Origin: Haemophilus parainfluenzae
GTDB taxonomy: Bacteria > Pseudomonadota > Gammaproteobacteria > Enterobacterales > Pasteurellaceae
NCBI RefSeq assembly: GCF_014931375.1
Contig: NZ_CP063117.1
Span: forward strand, 1,233,501 to 1,297,500
Reading direction: 5' to 3'
Length of the DNA stretch: 64,000 bases
A program made the position numbers and the translations under genes. How positions within the stretch are numbered: position 1 is the first letter of the stretch; the number at the start of each line of letters is the position of its first letter. Positions 29,266 to 38,217 of the stretch are shown piece after piece. Below the pieces are notes generated by a model. That model saw only the letters and a list, made by a program, of their open reading frames with translations. It had not been told where the DNA came from and did not search any database.

Positions 29266-29670
29266 ATGGATAGACGCAATCTTCTTTTAAATGAAATGGG
29301 AATAACCCGTTGGCAGCTCCATCGCCCAGAAGTATTGCAAGGGGCGGTAGGTGTGAGTGTTTCAGAACAAGTGAAATTTATTGTGGTGGCTAATGATAAT
29401 CTCTCGAGTTCACCGCTTTTTGCAGATATTCGACTTGCGCTAGAGCTCAAAAAAGAAGATTGCCTTTGCTTGAATTTTGATCAAATTCAACATATCACGT
29501 TACAACATTCTGTACGGTATTGGTTATTAGCTGAAAATACTGATGAAATCGACCGCACTTTGCCTTATTGCTTAAATGCAGAGCGAGTATATCGTTCTGT
29601 TGATTGGCAACAATTCCAGCAAGATAGTCAAGCTAAGCGTGAGCTTTGGCAACAAATCCAACAAATTTAA
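29266..29670 (+). CDS. holD: DNA polymerase III psi subunit
   Basis: HolD joins the clamp loader through chi and links it to SSB. The 134-residue product is divergent, as is normal for psi, but retains the N-terminal pattern RRNLLLNEMGITRWQLHRPEVLQG and the core FIVVAND seen in E. coli HolD. The C-terminus REWLWQQ-like region (RELWQQIQQI) also matches. The pairing with rimI immediately downstream is the classical holD-rimI arrangement and adds confidence. No strong ribosome site precedes the ATG at 29266, which suggests coupling to the upstream lipoprotein gene. Confidence 0.9.
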   Translation: MDRRNLLLNEMGITRWQLHRPEVLQGAVGVSVSEQVKFIVVANDNLSSSPLFADIRLALELKKEDCLCLNFDQIQHITLQHSVRYWLLAENTDEIDRTLPYCLNAERVYRSVDWQQFQQDSQAKRELWQQIQQI

Positions 29671-29672
29671 TC

Positions 29673-30116
29673 ATGATGCCTTCTCTTTTTCCTATTAAAG
29701 AATGCGATATGGATCGCTTATATGAAATTGAACAAGCAGCACATCTTGTGCCTTGGTCATTGGGAACATTGAAAAATAATGTCGGCGAGCGTTATCTCAA
29801 TTTGAAATTAGTGGAAAAGGAGCAAGTACTGGGATTTGCTATTTGCCAAACGGTATTAGATGAAGCCACATTATTTAATATTGCGATTGACCCTGCTCAA
29901 CAAGGAAAGGGCTACGGTTCGTTTTTATTGCAAGGTTTAATGGATAAGCTTAAAGAGAAAGGTATTCAAACGCTTTGGCTTGAAGTGCGTGAATCGAATC
30001 CTGCTCGATTCCTTTATGAAAAGTTGGGATTTAATGAGGTTGATATTCGTAAGAATTATTATCCCAAACCAGATGGTGGACGAGAAAATGCCGTTGTGAT
30101 GGCATGTTATCTCTAG
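29673..30116 (+). CDS. rimI: Ribosomal protein bS18 alanine N-acetyltransferase RimI
   Basis: RimI acetylates the N-terminal alanine of ribosomal protein S18. The product has 148 residues with the GNAT fold: VLDEATLFNIAID, the acetyl-CoA loop QQGKGYGSFLL, and WLEVRESNPARFLYEKLGFNE. Two adjacent in-frame ATGs (29673 and 29676) come two and five bases after the holD stop; the first is used here. A longer in-frame extension to 29646 overlaps holD and is unlikely. The gene ends at a paired-uptake-sequence hairpin. Confidence 0.94.
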   Translation: MMPSLFPIKECDMDRLYEIEQAAHLVPWSLGTLKNNVGERYLNLKLVEKEQVLGFAICQTVLDEATLFNIAIDPAQQGKGYGSFLLQGLMDKLKEKGIQTLWLEVRESNPARFLYEKLGFNEVDIRKNYYPKPDGGRENAVVMACYL

Positions 30117-30122
30117 AATGAA

Positions 30123-30150
30123 AAAGTGCGGTCAATTTTGACCGCACTTT
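30123..30150. terminator. Paired-uptake-sequence hairpin between rimI and fdhE
   Basis: AAAGTGCGGTCA and TGACCGCACTTT (30123-30134 with 30139-30150) form a 12-bp stem between converging genes, with only a short T run. Confidence 0.7.
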
Positions 30151-30171
30151 GTTTATCTGAAAAATAAGACA

Positions 30172-31080
30172 TTACACTTCTTCTGCAGGGAAGACAAATG
30201 GATTTAATCCACTGCGTGCGAAGCCTTTTTCTTCCATTTCAATATCTAAGAAAATTGATGCTAAATCATCCGCTACTGCTTCAACATTCGGATCTTTTTC
30301 TTGGAACATGATTTTTAAATAGCTTTGGCAATCGCCACAGGTTTCAGCACGAACAAGAGCAAGCTCTTCATTTAATGACCACATTTCAAGATTTTTGTGT
30401 TCATTGCAGTTTGTGCATTGTGCGCGCACTAAATTCCACTCACTTTCACAGAGATTGCAGTGCAAATAGCGTAAACCTTGTGAAGTACCGATATGGACAA
30501 CACTCGCAACAGGGGCAGAACCACAAACAGGGCAGTAATGCAAATTATCGATACCTTCTTGGCGGCTGTTATGAGGAATTTGTTGAGCCAGTTGTAACCA
30601 ATAAAGAGAAAGCGCAGCCCAAATAAAGACGGCTTTATCGGTGCTTACTAAGTTATATTCTTGGCTTAAAAGATGGGTAGCCATTTCCTCAAGCTCTTTC
30701 TCTGAAGCTTTTTCTAGATTTTCAATGGTAGCAACAACCTGTTCATTCGCTTTGGGTTTAATGCTATGTAAAATTTCTTTCAGGTATTCAATCCAGATGC
30801 CAGAACGTTTAAATGTTTTAGCATTTAACGGTTCGATCTCACTTAAGTTATCGAATGACTGTTTTTCTAATGGATTTTTTTCAAATACGCTTAATTGGCT
30901 TTCCACAACATCTGCAGCAAAGAGTAAATAATCAGCCAATGGATGATCTTTCGCTAATTCTCTTAAACGTTTTGCACGACGTTGATAAAGATTTTTAGGG
31001 TTAGCAAACAAAACAGGTGGAATATCATATGAATTCTTTTTTTGTTTGATTTCGTCTGCAGATAAGATTTTGATACTCAT
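30172..31080 (-). CDS. fdhE: Formate dehydrogenase accessory protein FdhE
   Basis: FdhE is needed for the assembly of respiratory formate dehydrogenases and binds the catalytic subunit in the cytoplasm. The 302-residue product carries the four CxxC motifs of the family in its second half: YCPVCGS, HCNLCES, QCTNCNE and CGDCQSY, which bind iron in rubredoxin-like fashion. It is the last gene of the fdx cluster on the minus strand, but a paired-uptake-sequence hairpin lies between it and fdxI, so its level may be lower than that of the enzyme subunits. Confidence 0.95.
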   Translation of the reverse strand: MSIKILSADEIKQKKNSYDIPPVLFANPKNLYQRRAKRLRELAKDHPLADYLLFAADVVESQLSVFEKNPLEKQSFDNLSEIEPLNAKTFKRSGIWIEYLKEILHSIKPKANEQVVATIENLEKASEKELEEMATHLLSQEYNLVSTDKAVFIWAALSLYWLQLAQQIPHNSRQEGIDNLHYCPVCGSAPVASVVHIGTSQGLRYLHCNLCESEWNLVRAQCTNCNEHKNLEMWSLNEELALVRAETCGDCQSYLKIMFQEKDPNVEAVADDLASIFLDIEMEEKGFARSGLNPFVFPAEEV

Positions 31081-31104
31081 AATAGTCTCTTAAGTATTGA
31101 TAAG

Positions 31105-31136
31105 AAAAAGTGCGGTCAATTTTAACCGCACTTTTT
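31105..31136 (-). terminator. Paired-uptake-sequence terminator between fdxI and fdhE
   Basis: AAAAAGTGCGGT and ACCGCACTTTTT (31105-31116 with 31125-31136) form a 12-bp stem; on the minus strand it ends in a T run right after fdxI. Confidence 0.75.
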
Positions 31137-31140
31137 GATT

Positions 31141-31857
31141 TTAGCCATTGATACCTTTGAACAATGCTTTGGTTTTTACTTTTTTACCTTCAGCTTCATT
31201 TTCAAGGTCTTCTTCTAGCTTAGGAAGTACTTCATCACGATACCATTTCGGGTGGTGTTTTTTCGCCCAGCGAACGGTTACCCAACCCTCAACGATTCCG
31301 CGGATTGAACCTTTAATCCAGAATGCCATATACATGTGTACCAAAATACCGGTGAACAACATGAATGCACTTAAAGAGTGAAGGAAAATCGCAAAACGTA
31401 ATACCGGAATAGAGAAGTAGTGCGAGAAATACTGACGCCACATAATGATACCGGTTACAAGTAAAGTGACCATCGCCAAGTTCAATGTCCAGAATAACAT
31501 TTTTTGACCAAGGTTATACTTGCCGTTATCTGCAACAGCGTGCTCATTCCCTTTTAATACTTCAACAATACCTTTTAACCAACGAATATCGTTTTTCTCT
31601 GGAATGTTGTGATCCCAGTAAAGATAGCCGAGGAAAATAAAGGCAACGAACATAATGATACCGGTGAACGGGTGAATTGCTCGAGCCAGTTGCGGAGTAC
31701 CTAAAATTTCAGTTAACCACGCAAAATCTGGGAAGAAGAATGCCACACCAGTGAACATCGTCATAAAGAAGCAGATTACGAGTAACCAGTGGCTAAAACG
31801 AGCAGGCGTTCTATGACGAATGATTCGAGTATCATTGCTAATCTCAATCTTACTCAT
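31141..31857 (-). CDS. fdxI: Formate dehydrogenase cytochrome b556 (gamma) subunit
   Basis: This subunit anchors the enzyme in the inner membrane and passes electrons from FdxH to menaquinone through two b haems. The 238-residue product has four membrane helices with haem-ligand histidines such as [22 protein letters not shown] and [13 protein letters not shown]. The ATG at 31857 follows GGGGGCAAAG on the minus strand; an upstream start would add 12 residues and lacks support. The start overlaps the end of fdxH by eight bases, so translation is probably coupled. Confidence 0.95.
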   Translation of the reverse strand: MSKIEISNDTRIIRHRTPARFSHWLLVICFFMTMFTGVAFFFPDFAWLTEILGTPQLARAIHPFTGIIMFVAFIFLGYLYWDHNIPEKNDIRWLKGIVEVLKGNEHAVADNGKYNLGQKMLFWTLNLAMVTLLVTGIIMWRQYFSHYFSIPVLRFAIFLHSLSAFMLFTGILVHMYMAFWIKGSIRGIVEGWVTVRWAKKHHPKWYRDEVLPKLEEDLENEAEGKKVKTKALFKGING

Positions 31858-32785
31858 CTTTGCCCCCTTTTTTATCTTCTTCTTCAAATTCATGGTGATG
31901 ATCTTCTACGTCTTCTTCAACGTTTGGACCCACAGCTAAGTAGTGAGCGATTTCAGCAAGTGCTAGACCACCCATTGCTACAGCCGCTACTGGTTTCAAT
32001 ACATCTTTCCAAAGGGTGACGGTGAGGTCAACTTTTGGATCTTTTGGAAGACCAGAATAAAGCTCAGGTTTATCCGCATGGTGTAATACATACATTACGT
32101 GAGTACCACCTACGCCTTCAGGGTCGTAGATACCTGCGTTTTCGTAACCACGTGATTTTAAGTCAGCAACACGTTGTTCTGCGTAGAGTTTCATCTCTTC
32201 TTTAGAACCGAAACGAATTGCACCGGTTGGACAGGTTTTCACGCAAGCCGGTTCTTGGCCCACAGAAACACGATCTACACAAAGGGTACATTTGTACACG
32301 CGGTTGTCTTCTGGGTTCATACGTGGAATGTTGAACGGACAACCTGCGATACAGTAACCACAACCGATACATTTATCAGATTGGAAATCCACGATACCGT
32401 TCGCATATTGGATAATTGCGCCTGGTGCAGGACAAGCTTTTAAACAGCCTGGTTCTGAACAGTGCATACAACCATCTTTACGGATTAACCATTCTAAACG
32501 ATCATTTTCTTCAACTTCGTTAAAGCGCATTACCGTCCATGCTTTTGCATTAAGATCTACTGGGTTATCGTAGATCCCCACACATTGAGCATTAACATCA
32601 GAACGGATGTCATTCCACTCTGAACAGCCCACCTGACAGGCTTTACAACCGATACAGGTGGATACATCGATTAATTTTGCTACTTCAACTTTATGATCAC
32701 GCGCTTGAGGTGCTGGTGTTAAACCAGACGTAGCGGAGACCTTGATAATGTCTTGCGATTGAACGCCTTGACCACTTCCTGCCAT
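31850..32785 (-). CDS. fdxH: Formate dehydrogenase iron-sulfur (beta) subunit
   Basis: FdxH carries four [4Fe-4S] clusters that wire FdxG to the cytochrome. The 311-residue product has the expected cysteine groups: [42 protein letters not shown] and CTLCVDRV...[10 protein letters not shown] single C-terminal helix (residues about 262-285) anchors it in the membrane. The tail after that helix is unusual in being rich in Asp, Glu and His ([16 protein letters not shown]). The ATG at 32785 (MAGSGQGVQ) is chosen over one 21 bases upstream. It begins one base after fdxG ends. Confidence 0.95.
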   Translation of the reverse strand: MAGSGQGVQSQDIIKVSATSGLTPAPQARDHKVEVAKLIDVSTCIGCKACQVGCSEWNDIRSDVNAQCVGIYDNPVDLNAKAWTVMRFNEVEENDRLEWLIRKDGCMHCSEPGCLKACPAPGAIIQYANGIVDFQSDKCIGCGYCIAGCPFNIPRMNPEDNRVYKCTLCVDRVSVGQEPACVKTCPTGAIRFGSKEEMKLYAEQRVADLKSRGYENAGIYDPEGVGGTHVMYVLHHADKPELYSGLPKDPKVDLTVTLWKDVLKPVAAVAMGGLALAEIAHYLAVGPNVEEDVEDHHHEFEEEDKKGGKDE

Positions 32786-32786
32786 A

Positions 32787-35700
32787 TTATGCCTCCGCTT
32801 TCTCAATGTTTACCAAGAATGTTTTATATTCTGGTGTTTGAGTGACTGCTTCACCCCAAGATGGTGTTAAGGTGTTGGTGGAGAAACCACGATTACCTTT
32901 ACCATTTAAGGCTTTCATATTCCAGTGAATTGGAATACCCACGTGATGTACGGTACGTCCGTCGACTTCTAAATCTTTCAAACGTTTTGTTACCACTGCA
33001 ACGGCTTTAATGTAGCCACGGCGAGAAGTAATTTTCACCATATCACCTTTTTGGATGCCTTTTTCTGCTGCTAATTTCTCACCAATTTCCACGAATTGTT
33101 GTGGTTGAGCGATGATATTTAACGCAGATTGAGCTGTCCAACTGTGGAAGTGCTCGGTCAAACGATAAGTCGTTGCCACATAAGGGAAGTCTTTGTTTGA
33201 ACCGATAAATTCACGGTCTTCTTTGTAAATACGAACAGTCGGATCAGAGACGACACTTGGATGTAGTGGGTTAGTGTCAATCGGACTTTCAATTGGTTCA
33301 TAGTGCTCAGGCATAGGACCATTCGCAATTTTATCTACAGCGAATAGACGGCCCACACCTTCCGCAGACATAATAAATGGACCTGCGTCAGAACCTGGTG
33401 GCTGTGTACCATAGTCAGCGACATCTAACCAGTTCCAGTTTTTACCGTTCCATTTGATTAATTGACGGTGTTTATCCCAAGGGTTACCGTTAATATCAAG
33501 TGAAGCACGGCTATAAAGGATACGACGGTTTGCTGGCCATGCGAAGCCCCAACCTAATGTACAACCTAAACCTGATGGGTCAGAGTTGTCACGGTTTGCG
33601 GTTTGGTTACCTTTTTCAGTCCATTGACCCACATAGATCCAGTTACCTGCAGAGGTTGTACCATCATCACGTAAGTGAGCGAATCCGTTAAGTAATTGAC
33701 CTTTTTTATACATGACGTTGCCATCAGCATCGAGAAGATCAGCAAGCGCGTAGCCGTTTAATTCTTTCGCTAATTCTACTGAGCTTGGTGAATGTGGTTG
33801 TGCATAGTTCCAAGTCATTGCTTCGAAAGATTCGATACCACGACCACCTTCTTTTTGGTAAAGACGGTGCATCTCTTCACGAATCATAGAAAGAATTTCA
33901 ACATCCGGTAACGCTTCACCTGGTTGGTCACAGCCTTTCCAGTGCCATTGAGCCCAACGACCAGAGTTAGCAATCGAACCATCTTCTTCAGCGAAACAGG
34001 TGGTTGGTAAACGGAATACTTCAGTTTGAATATCTGCTGGAGTTACATTGTTTGATTCACCAAAGTTTTTCCAGAATTCAGAAGATTCAGTTTGAAGCGG
34101 ATCCATTACGATTAAGTATTTCAATTTGCTCATACCCGCAACAGTTTTGTTTTTATTCGGTAATGAGTTTAATACGTTGAAACCTTGTAAAATCCAACCG
34201 TTCAATTTGCCATCATTCATTAACTTAACATGAGTGATAGGGTCGTATAAGCGGTCTGCTTTTGGTAAGAAATCGAAACCCCAACCATTTTCTTTGGTGG
34301 CTTTATCACCATAGAACGTTTTCATCATACTCACGAAGAATTTCGATGTATTACGATAGTAGTTCACCTGGTTTGGTACGATATCTTTTGGCGTAATCGC
34401 ATTAATGTATTGTTCGTAGGACGTATCTTTATCATTCGGCAAACGCATATAACCCGGTAAAGACATCGGCAATAAGCCCATATCTGTTGTACCTTGTACG
34501 TTTGAGTGTCCACGTAATGCATTAATACCGCCACCTGGCATCCCCATATTACCTAAGAGTAATTGGATCATTGCCATTGAGCGAATGTTTTGTGTACCGA
34601 TTGTGTGCTCAGTAAAGCCTAACGCATATAAGTGCGTCATGGTTTTATTCGGTGCAGAGGTTTTACCAATTTCTTCACAGATTTGTAAGAAGAGTTTTTG
34701 TTTAACGCCGGTAATACGTTCAACCATTTCTGGGGTATAGCGAGAAACGTGATCTTTCAAGATATTAATCACACAACGTGGATCTTGTAAGGTCATATCA
34801 CGTTTAGCATTACCATTTTCATCAAATTGGTAATTCCATTTAGATTTATCGTAAGTGTGTTTTTCTTCATCAAAACCTACGAATAAACCATCTTCAAATT
34901 TGAAGCCTTCATCAACTAAGAATGAAGCATTGGTATAGTATTTAACGTATTCGTGTTGAATTTGATTTGTTTCCAATAGGTAACGGATCACACCCATTAA
35001 GAATGCGATATCAGAACCGGAACGAATTGGTGCGTGAAGGTCAGCGACAGAAGCTGTACGGTTAAAGCGAGGGTCAACCACGATGATTTTCGCACCGTTT
35101 TTCTTCGCTTCGATCGCCCAACGGAAGCCAACAGGGTGAGCTTCAGCAGGGTTACCACCTTGAACAAGAATAAGATTGGCGTTTTTGATGTCAACCCAGT
35201 TGTTTGTCATGGCACCGCGACCAAATGATGGAGCAAGACTTGCTACCGTTGGTCCGTGTCAAGTATTCGCTTGGTTACACATCGGCACCATGCCCAACAT
35301 CCGCACCCATTTATGAGTAAGAAGTGCGGCCTCGTTGCTCATGGCGGAGGCGGTCATAATACCTGTGGTTGTCCAACGGTTAACTGTTTTGCCACTTGCG
35401 TCTTTTTCAACAAAGTTAGCATCACGGTCATCTTTTAATAAACGAGAAACGCGTTTGATCGCTTCTTCCCAAGAAAGACGAACCCATTTGTCCGAACCCG
35501 GTGCACGATATTCAGGGTATAAAGCACGGCTTTCACTATTCACATAGTCTAATGCGCCCGCACCTTTAGGACATAATGCCCCACGGCTTACCGGATGATC
35601 AGGGTCACCTTCAAGGTGGAATAATTTAGAACGGGTATTGGTGCCTGTATGGCTACTTAAAGCATCGTAAGGTTTGCCTGTGCTATATAACAACATACCA

Positions 35701-35870
35701 CAGCTCACTGCACAATATGTACAGGTGTTACGGGATTCAAACGCCCGTAATAATTTGTATTCACGTGGTGCCGCTAAAACAGATGATGGTGCAAAGCCCA
35801 ACATTGCCGCAGACGTCCCCGCCATACCACCTGCACAGATCTTAAAGAACTTACGTCTAGAGACCTGCAT
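32787..35870 (-). CDS. fdxG: Selenocysteine formate dehydrogenase large (alpha) subunit
   Basis: This is the molybdopterin and [4Fe-4S] catalytic subunit that oxidises formate in the periplasm. It reads through an in-frame TGA at 35261-35259, which encodes selenocysteine at position 204 ([16 protein letters not shown]), giving 1027 residues. An automatic ORF finder sees two pieces. The N-terminus is a twin-arginine signal ([16 protein letters not shown]), and the first cluster is bound by [11 protein letters not shown]...CPKGAG. The ATG at 35870 follows AAGGAG with five bases between, and is preferred to a GTG at 35876. A SECIS hairpin follows the TGA. Selenium incorporation genes must lie elsewhere. 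Confidence 0.96.
35221..35261 (-). promoter_or_regulatory. SECIS element for selenocysteine insertion in fdxG
   Basis: Right after the TGA, the RNA can fold with an upper stem GG-(bulged U)-AGCAA closing on UUGCU-CC around a GUC loop (35247-35230), and a lower stem CCAA/UUGG (35252-35249 with 35224-35221). The bulged U and loop G-U are the features SelB recognises in E. coli fdhF and fdnG. Confidence 0.85.
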
Positions 35871-35937
35871 AATCACTCCTTCATAACGGCGAACCGTTAA
35901 GATATTTCGATAGTATAAATTCGTGTAGATAATTTAT

Positions 35938-35951
35938 TTGATTTCGTTAAA
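35938..35951 (-). promoter_or_regulatory. FNR-like site for fdxG
   Basis: TTGAT-TTCG-TTAAA (plus strand) matches the FNR consensus TTGAT-N4-ATCAA at eight of ten positions. On the minus strand a TATACT -10 box at 35917-35912 would place the start of transcription near 35905, with the site centred about 40 bases upstream, the normal position for FNR activation. Confidence 0.5.
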
Positions 35952-36065
35952 ATAACGTATCAACCATTAAATTGATTATAATAATGACCAATTTAAACGG
36001 ATCCGATTTTAACTATTTTTTAACCGAAAATCTATAATCAAAACTTGTTATAATCGCTTTAAAAC

Positions 36066-36079
36066 TTGAGCTAGATCAC
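36066..36079 (+). promoter_or_regulatory. FNR-like (or CRP-like) site for fdhD
   Basis: TTGAG-CTAG-ATCAC matches the FNR consensus at eight of ten positions and also resembles a CRP site on its right half (ATCACA). It is 67 bases before the fdhD start. Which regulator would bind is not decided by the sequence. Confidence 0.45.
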
Positions 36080-36145
36080 AAAACAAACATTTTTTGTTAA
36101 AAAAAAGTAACATTTTTACAACAGTCATTTTATTGGGAAAAAATA

Positions 36146-36955
36146 ATGCACTGGATAATTCAAAAAACAATTAATTTTTTTAAAAAAACATCTGAAAATT
36201 CGACCGCACTTTTAGTGGAAAAACAAGATAGTTTGGCTGCGGAAGTCCCTGTTTCACTTGTCTATAATGGTATTGCACATACCGTCATGATGTGCTCGCC
36301 CCAAGATTTAGAGGATTTTGCTTTAGGCTTTTCATTAGCGGAAGGGATTATTGAGAAAAAAGCGGATATTTATGGCATTGATGTGGTGGAAGTATGCAAT
36401 GGTATTGAAGTGCAAATTGAATTATCTAGCCGTCAATTTGTGGCATTAAAAGATCATCGTCGAACATTAACAGGCAGAACAGGATGTGGCATTTGCGGCA
36501 CAGAACAAATCTCACAAGTTTATAAAAAATTGCCAAAATTAGACCGCACTTTTCAATTTAATTTAAATTTATTAGATGGCTGTTTAGAACAATTACAAGC
36601 CAATCAAGAACTCGGAAAAGAAACAGGAGCAACACACGCAGCTGCCTTTTTTGATTTGTCTGGTAATTTACTGGCGATTCGAGAGGATGTCGGGCGGCAT
36701 GTAGCGCTAGATAAATTAATCGGCTGGCATGCTAAACAGAATCAACCGCAAGGATTCGTACTTGTTTCAAGTCGAGCCAGTTATGAAATGGTTCAAAAAT
36801 CGGTAGCTTGTGGTATCGAATTACTTGTTGCGATTTCTGCAGCAACAGATCTTGCTGTCAATATGGCAGAACAACACAATCTTTCCCTTATCGGCTTTGC
36901 TCGCCCAGGAAAAGCCAATATCTATGCGGGTAAAGAGCGGTTGGTTTTAGCTTAG
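36146..36955 (+). CDS. fdhD: Sulfurtransferase FdhD for formate dehydrogenase
   Basis: FdhD moves sulfur from IscS to the molybdenum cofactor and is essential for formate dehydrogenase activity. The 269-residue product holds the catalytic GCGICG (in [13 protein letters not shown]) with the two key cysteines, plus [24 protein letters not shown] and [12 protein letters not shown]. It is transcribed away from fdxG across a 275-base gap with FNR-like sites on both sides, so it is likely made under the same conditions as the enzyme. Two uptake sequences lie inside the gene. Confidence 0.96.
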   Translation: MHWIIQKTINFFKKTSENSTALLVEKQDSLAAEVPVSLVYNGIAHTVMMCSPQDLEDFALGFSLAEGIIEKKADIYGIDVVEVCNGIEVQIELSSRQFVALKDHRRTLTGRTGCGICGTEQISQVYKKLPKLDRTFQFNLNLLDGCLEQLQANQELGKETGATHAAAFFDLSGNLLAIREDVGRHVALDKLIGWHAKQNQPQGFVLVSSRASYEMVQKSVACGIELLVAISAATDLAVNMAEQHNLSLIGFARPGKANIYAGKERLVLA

Positions 36956-36974
36956 TTTTATCTATATAAAAACG

Positions 36975-37014
36975 AGTGCGGTCAAAAACATTCTTATTTT
37001 GACCGCACTTTTTG
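36975..37014. terminator. Paired-uptake-sequence terminator after fdhD
   Basis: A 13-bp stem (36975-36987 with 36997-37009), one arm an exact and the other a one-mismatch uptake core, followed by TTTTT, between converging fdhD and the binding-protein gene. Confidence 0.8.
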
Positions 37015-37024
37015 TTTATTCCTT

Positions 37025-38071
37025 TTATTCTTTTGGCGATTTACTCTCTAAGAGCACTTCAGAAACCCAACGTTGGGTGAGGCGTTTACCTTCTTGATCT
37101 GTACCAAATTTCATAAAATCAATATTCACCAGTTTTAATTTACCAGCCGGTAGGAAACCTGGTGCAGGTTCTGCATGGATATTGGTTGGAAGTTGGTAAG
37201 AGTCTGATTCTTTCCATGGAATTTCTTGTGCTTCTTTGCTTAGCACGAAATCCATAAATAGCTTGGCATTATCAAGGTTTCTAGCTCCTTTAATAATGCT
37301 TGCCCCGCCTAAAGAATAGCCTACGCCTTCGCATGGTAAAATGCCTTCAACTGGCGCACCATTTTTCTTCTCACGCGGATAAACCAACATAAAACCTAAA
37401 TCAATCGCTACAGTACCGTTAGCCAAATAGTTGCTCGCAAGGCCTGTTTTGGTATGTTGCATGAGATTTGGCTCTAATTTTTTTAAATAATCAAAAGCTT
37501 TTTCTTCTCCCCATAATGTGGAAAAAGTGCTGATAAGGGAATAACCCGTACCAGAAACACGTGGATCGGGATATTGAATTTGCCCTTGATATTCTGGTTT
37601 TATTAGATCTGCATAACATTTTGGCGCTGGAATATTCAATTCTTTTAATTTTTTAGTATTGACCCCAATGCCAAGTTCCATTAAGTAAATCACAGAGGTG
37701 AAATTGCCACGTTGATCCATTAAAGATTTAAACTGCGGCATGATATCTTTTTGTAATGGGGAACGATAGGATTCAAGTAAGCCTAATTCAGCCGCTTGGA
37801 GATGAGGTTCAATCGTGCCACCAAACCAGAAATCAGCTTGTGGGTTTTCTTTTTCAGCTTTAATTTTGCCTAATACAACGCCTGTACTATTACGTACAAA
37901 TTGTGCATCTACGTTGTATTTTTTACTAAAGGCTTGAGTAACTTTTTCGCATACTACATTTTGTACGCTACAATAGACGGTAAGTTTTCCTTCAGCCTGT
38001 GCGTGAGAAGTGTATGCGAGGGCGGTTAGGGCTGAAAGTGCGGTTAATTTTAGCGTTGTTTTAATTGACAT
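37025..38071 (-). CDS. AfuA-like periplasmic binding protein, orphan paralogue
   Basis: The product has 348 residues with a signal peptide ending at AQA and a mature start EGKLTVYCSVQN. It aligns along its length with the two AfuA proteins at 48-50 kb (YCS, ENPQADFWFGGT, GTGYS, NLDNAKLFMDFVLSKEAQE). It differs at the residues that bind the sugar phosphate in AfuA: His and Asp of GFLHDY are Leu and Val (GFMLVY), and the Glu of CEGTGYE is Ser (CEGVGYS). So its ligand is probably different. No permease or ATPase gene is beside it: fdhD and uvrD flank it. It may borrow AfuB and AfuC, or another transporter. Confidence 0.85.
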   Translation of the reverse strand: MSIKTTLKLTALSALTALAYTSHAQAEGKLTVYCSVQNVVCEKVTQAFSKKYNVDAQFVRNSTGVVLGKIKAEKENPQADFWFGGTIEPHLQAAELGLLESYRSPLQKDIMPQFKSLMDQRGNFTSVIYLMELGIGVNTKKLKELNIPAPKCYADLIKPEYQGQIQYPDPRVSGTGYSLISTFSTLWGEEKAFDYLKKLEPNLMQHTKTGLASNYLANGTVAIDLGFMLVYPREKKNGAPVEGILPCEGVGYSLGGASIIKGARNLDNAKLFMDFVLSKEAQEIPWKESDSYQLPTNIHAEPAPGFLPAGKLKLVNIDFMKFGTDQEGKRLTQRWVSEVLLESKSPKE

Positions 38072-38217
38072 TGTGTCTCCTTTAACTTCGTCAATATTTA
38101 GTAATTATTTGATATTGCTAATATAAAGGGGCGGAGTAAATTTGTAAATATCAGGTTGTTTAAAAATATAATTCCCACTATAATCCCTGTAAATTTAACC
38201 AGATTAAAATAAGAGCA

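Noticed and set aside
35259..35876. fdxG looks broken by a TGA stop into two ORFs
   Set aside because: The TGA is at the known selenocysteine position of respiratory formate dehydrogenases and is followed by a SECIS hairpin, so it is not a pseudogene.
31134..36202. A five-kilobase stretch without an exact uptake core over the fdx genes
   Set aside because: Similar gaps occur over msbA-lpxK and dppBCDF, so it does not by itself suggest foreign origin.
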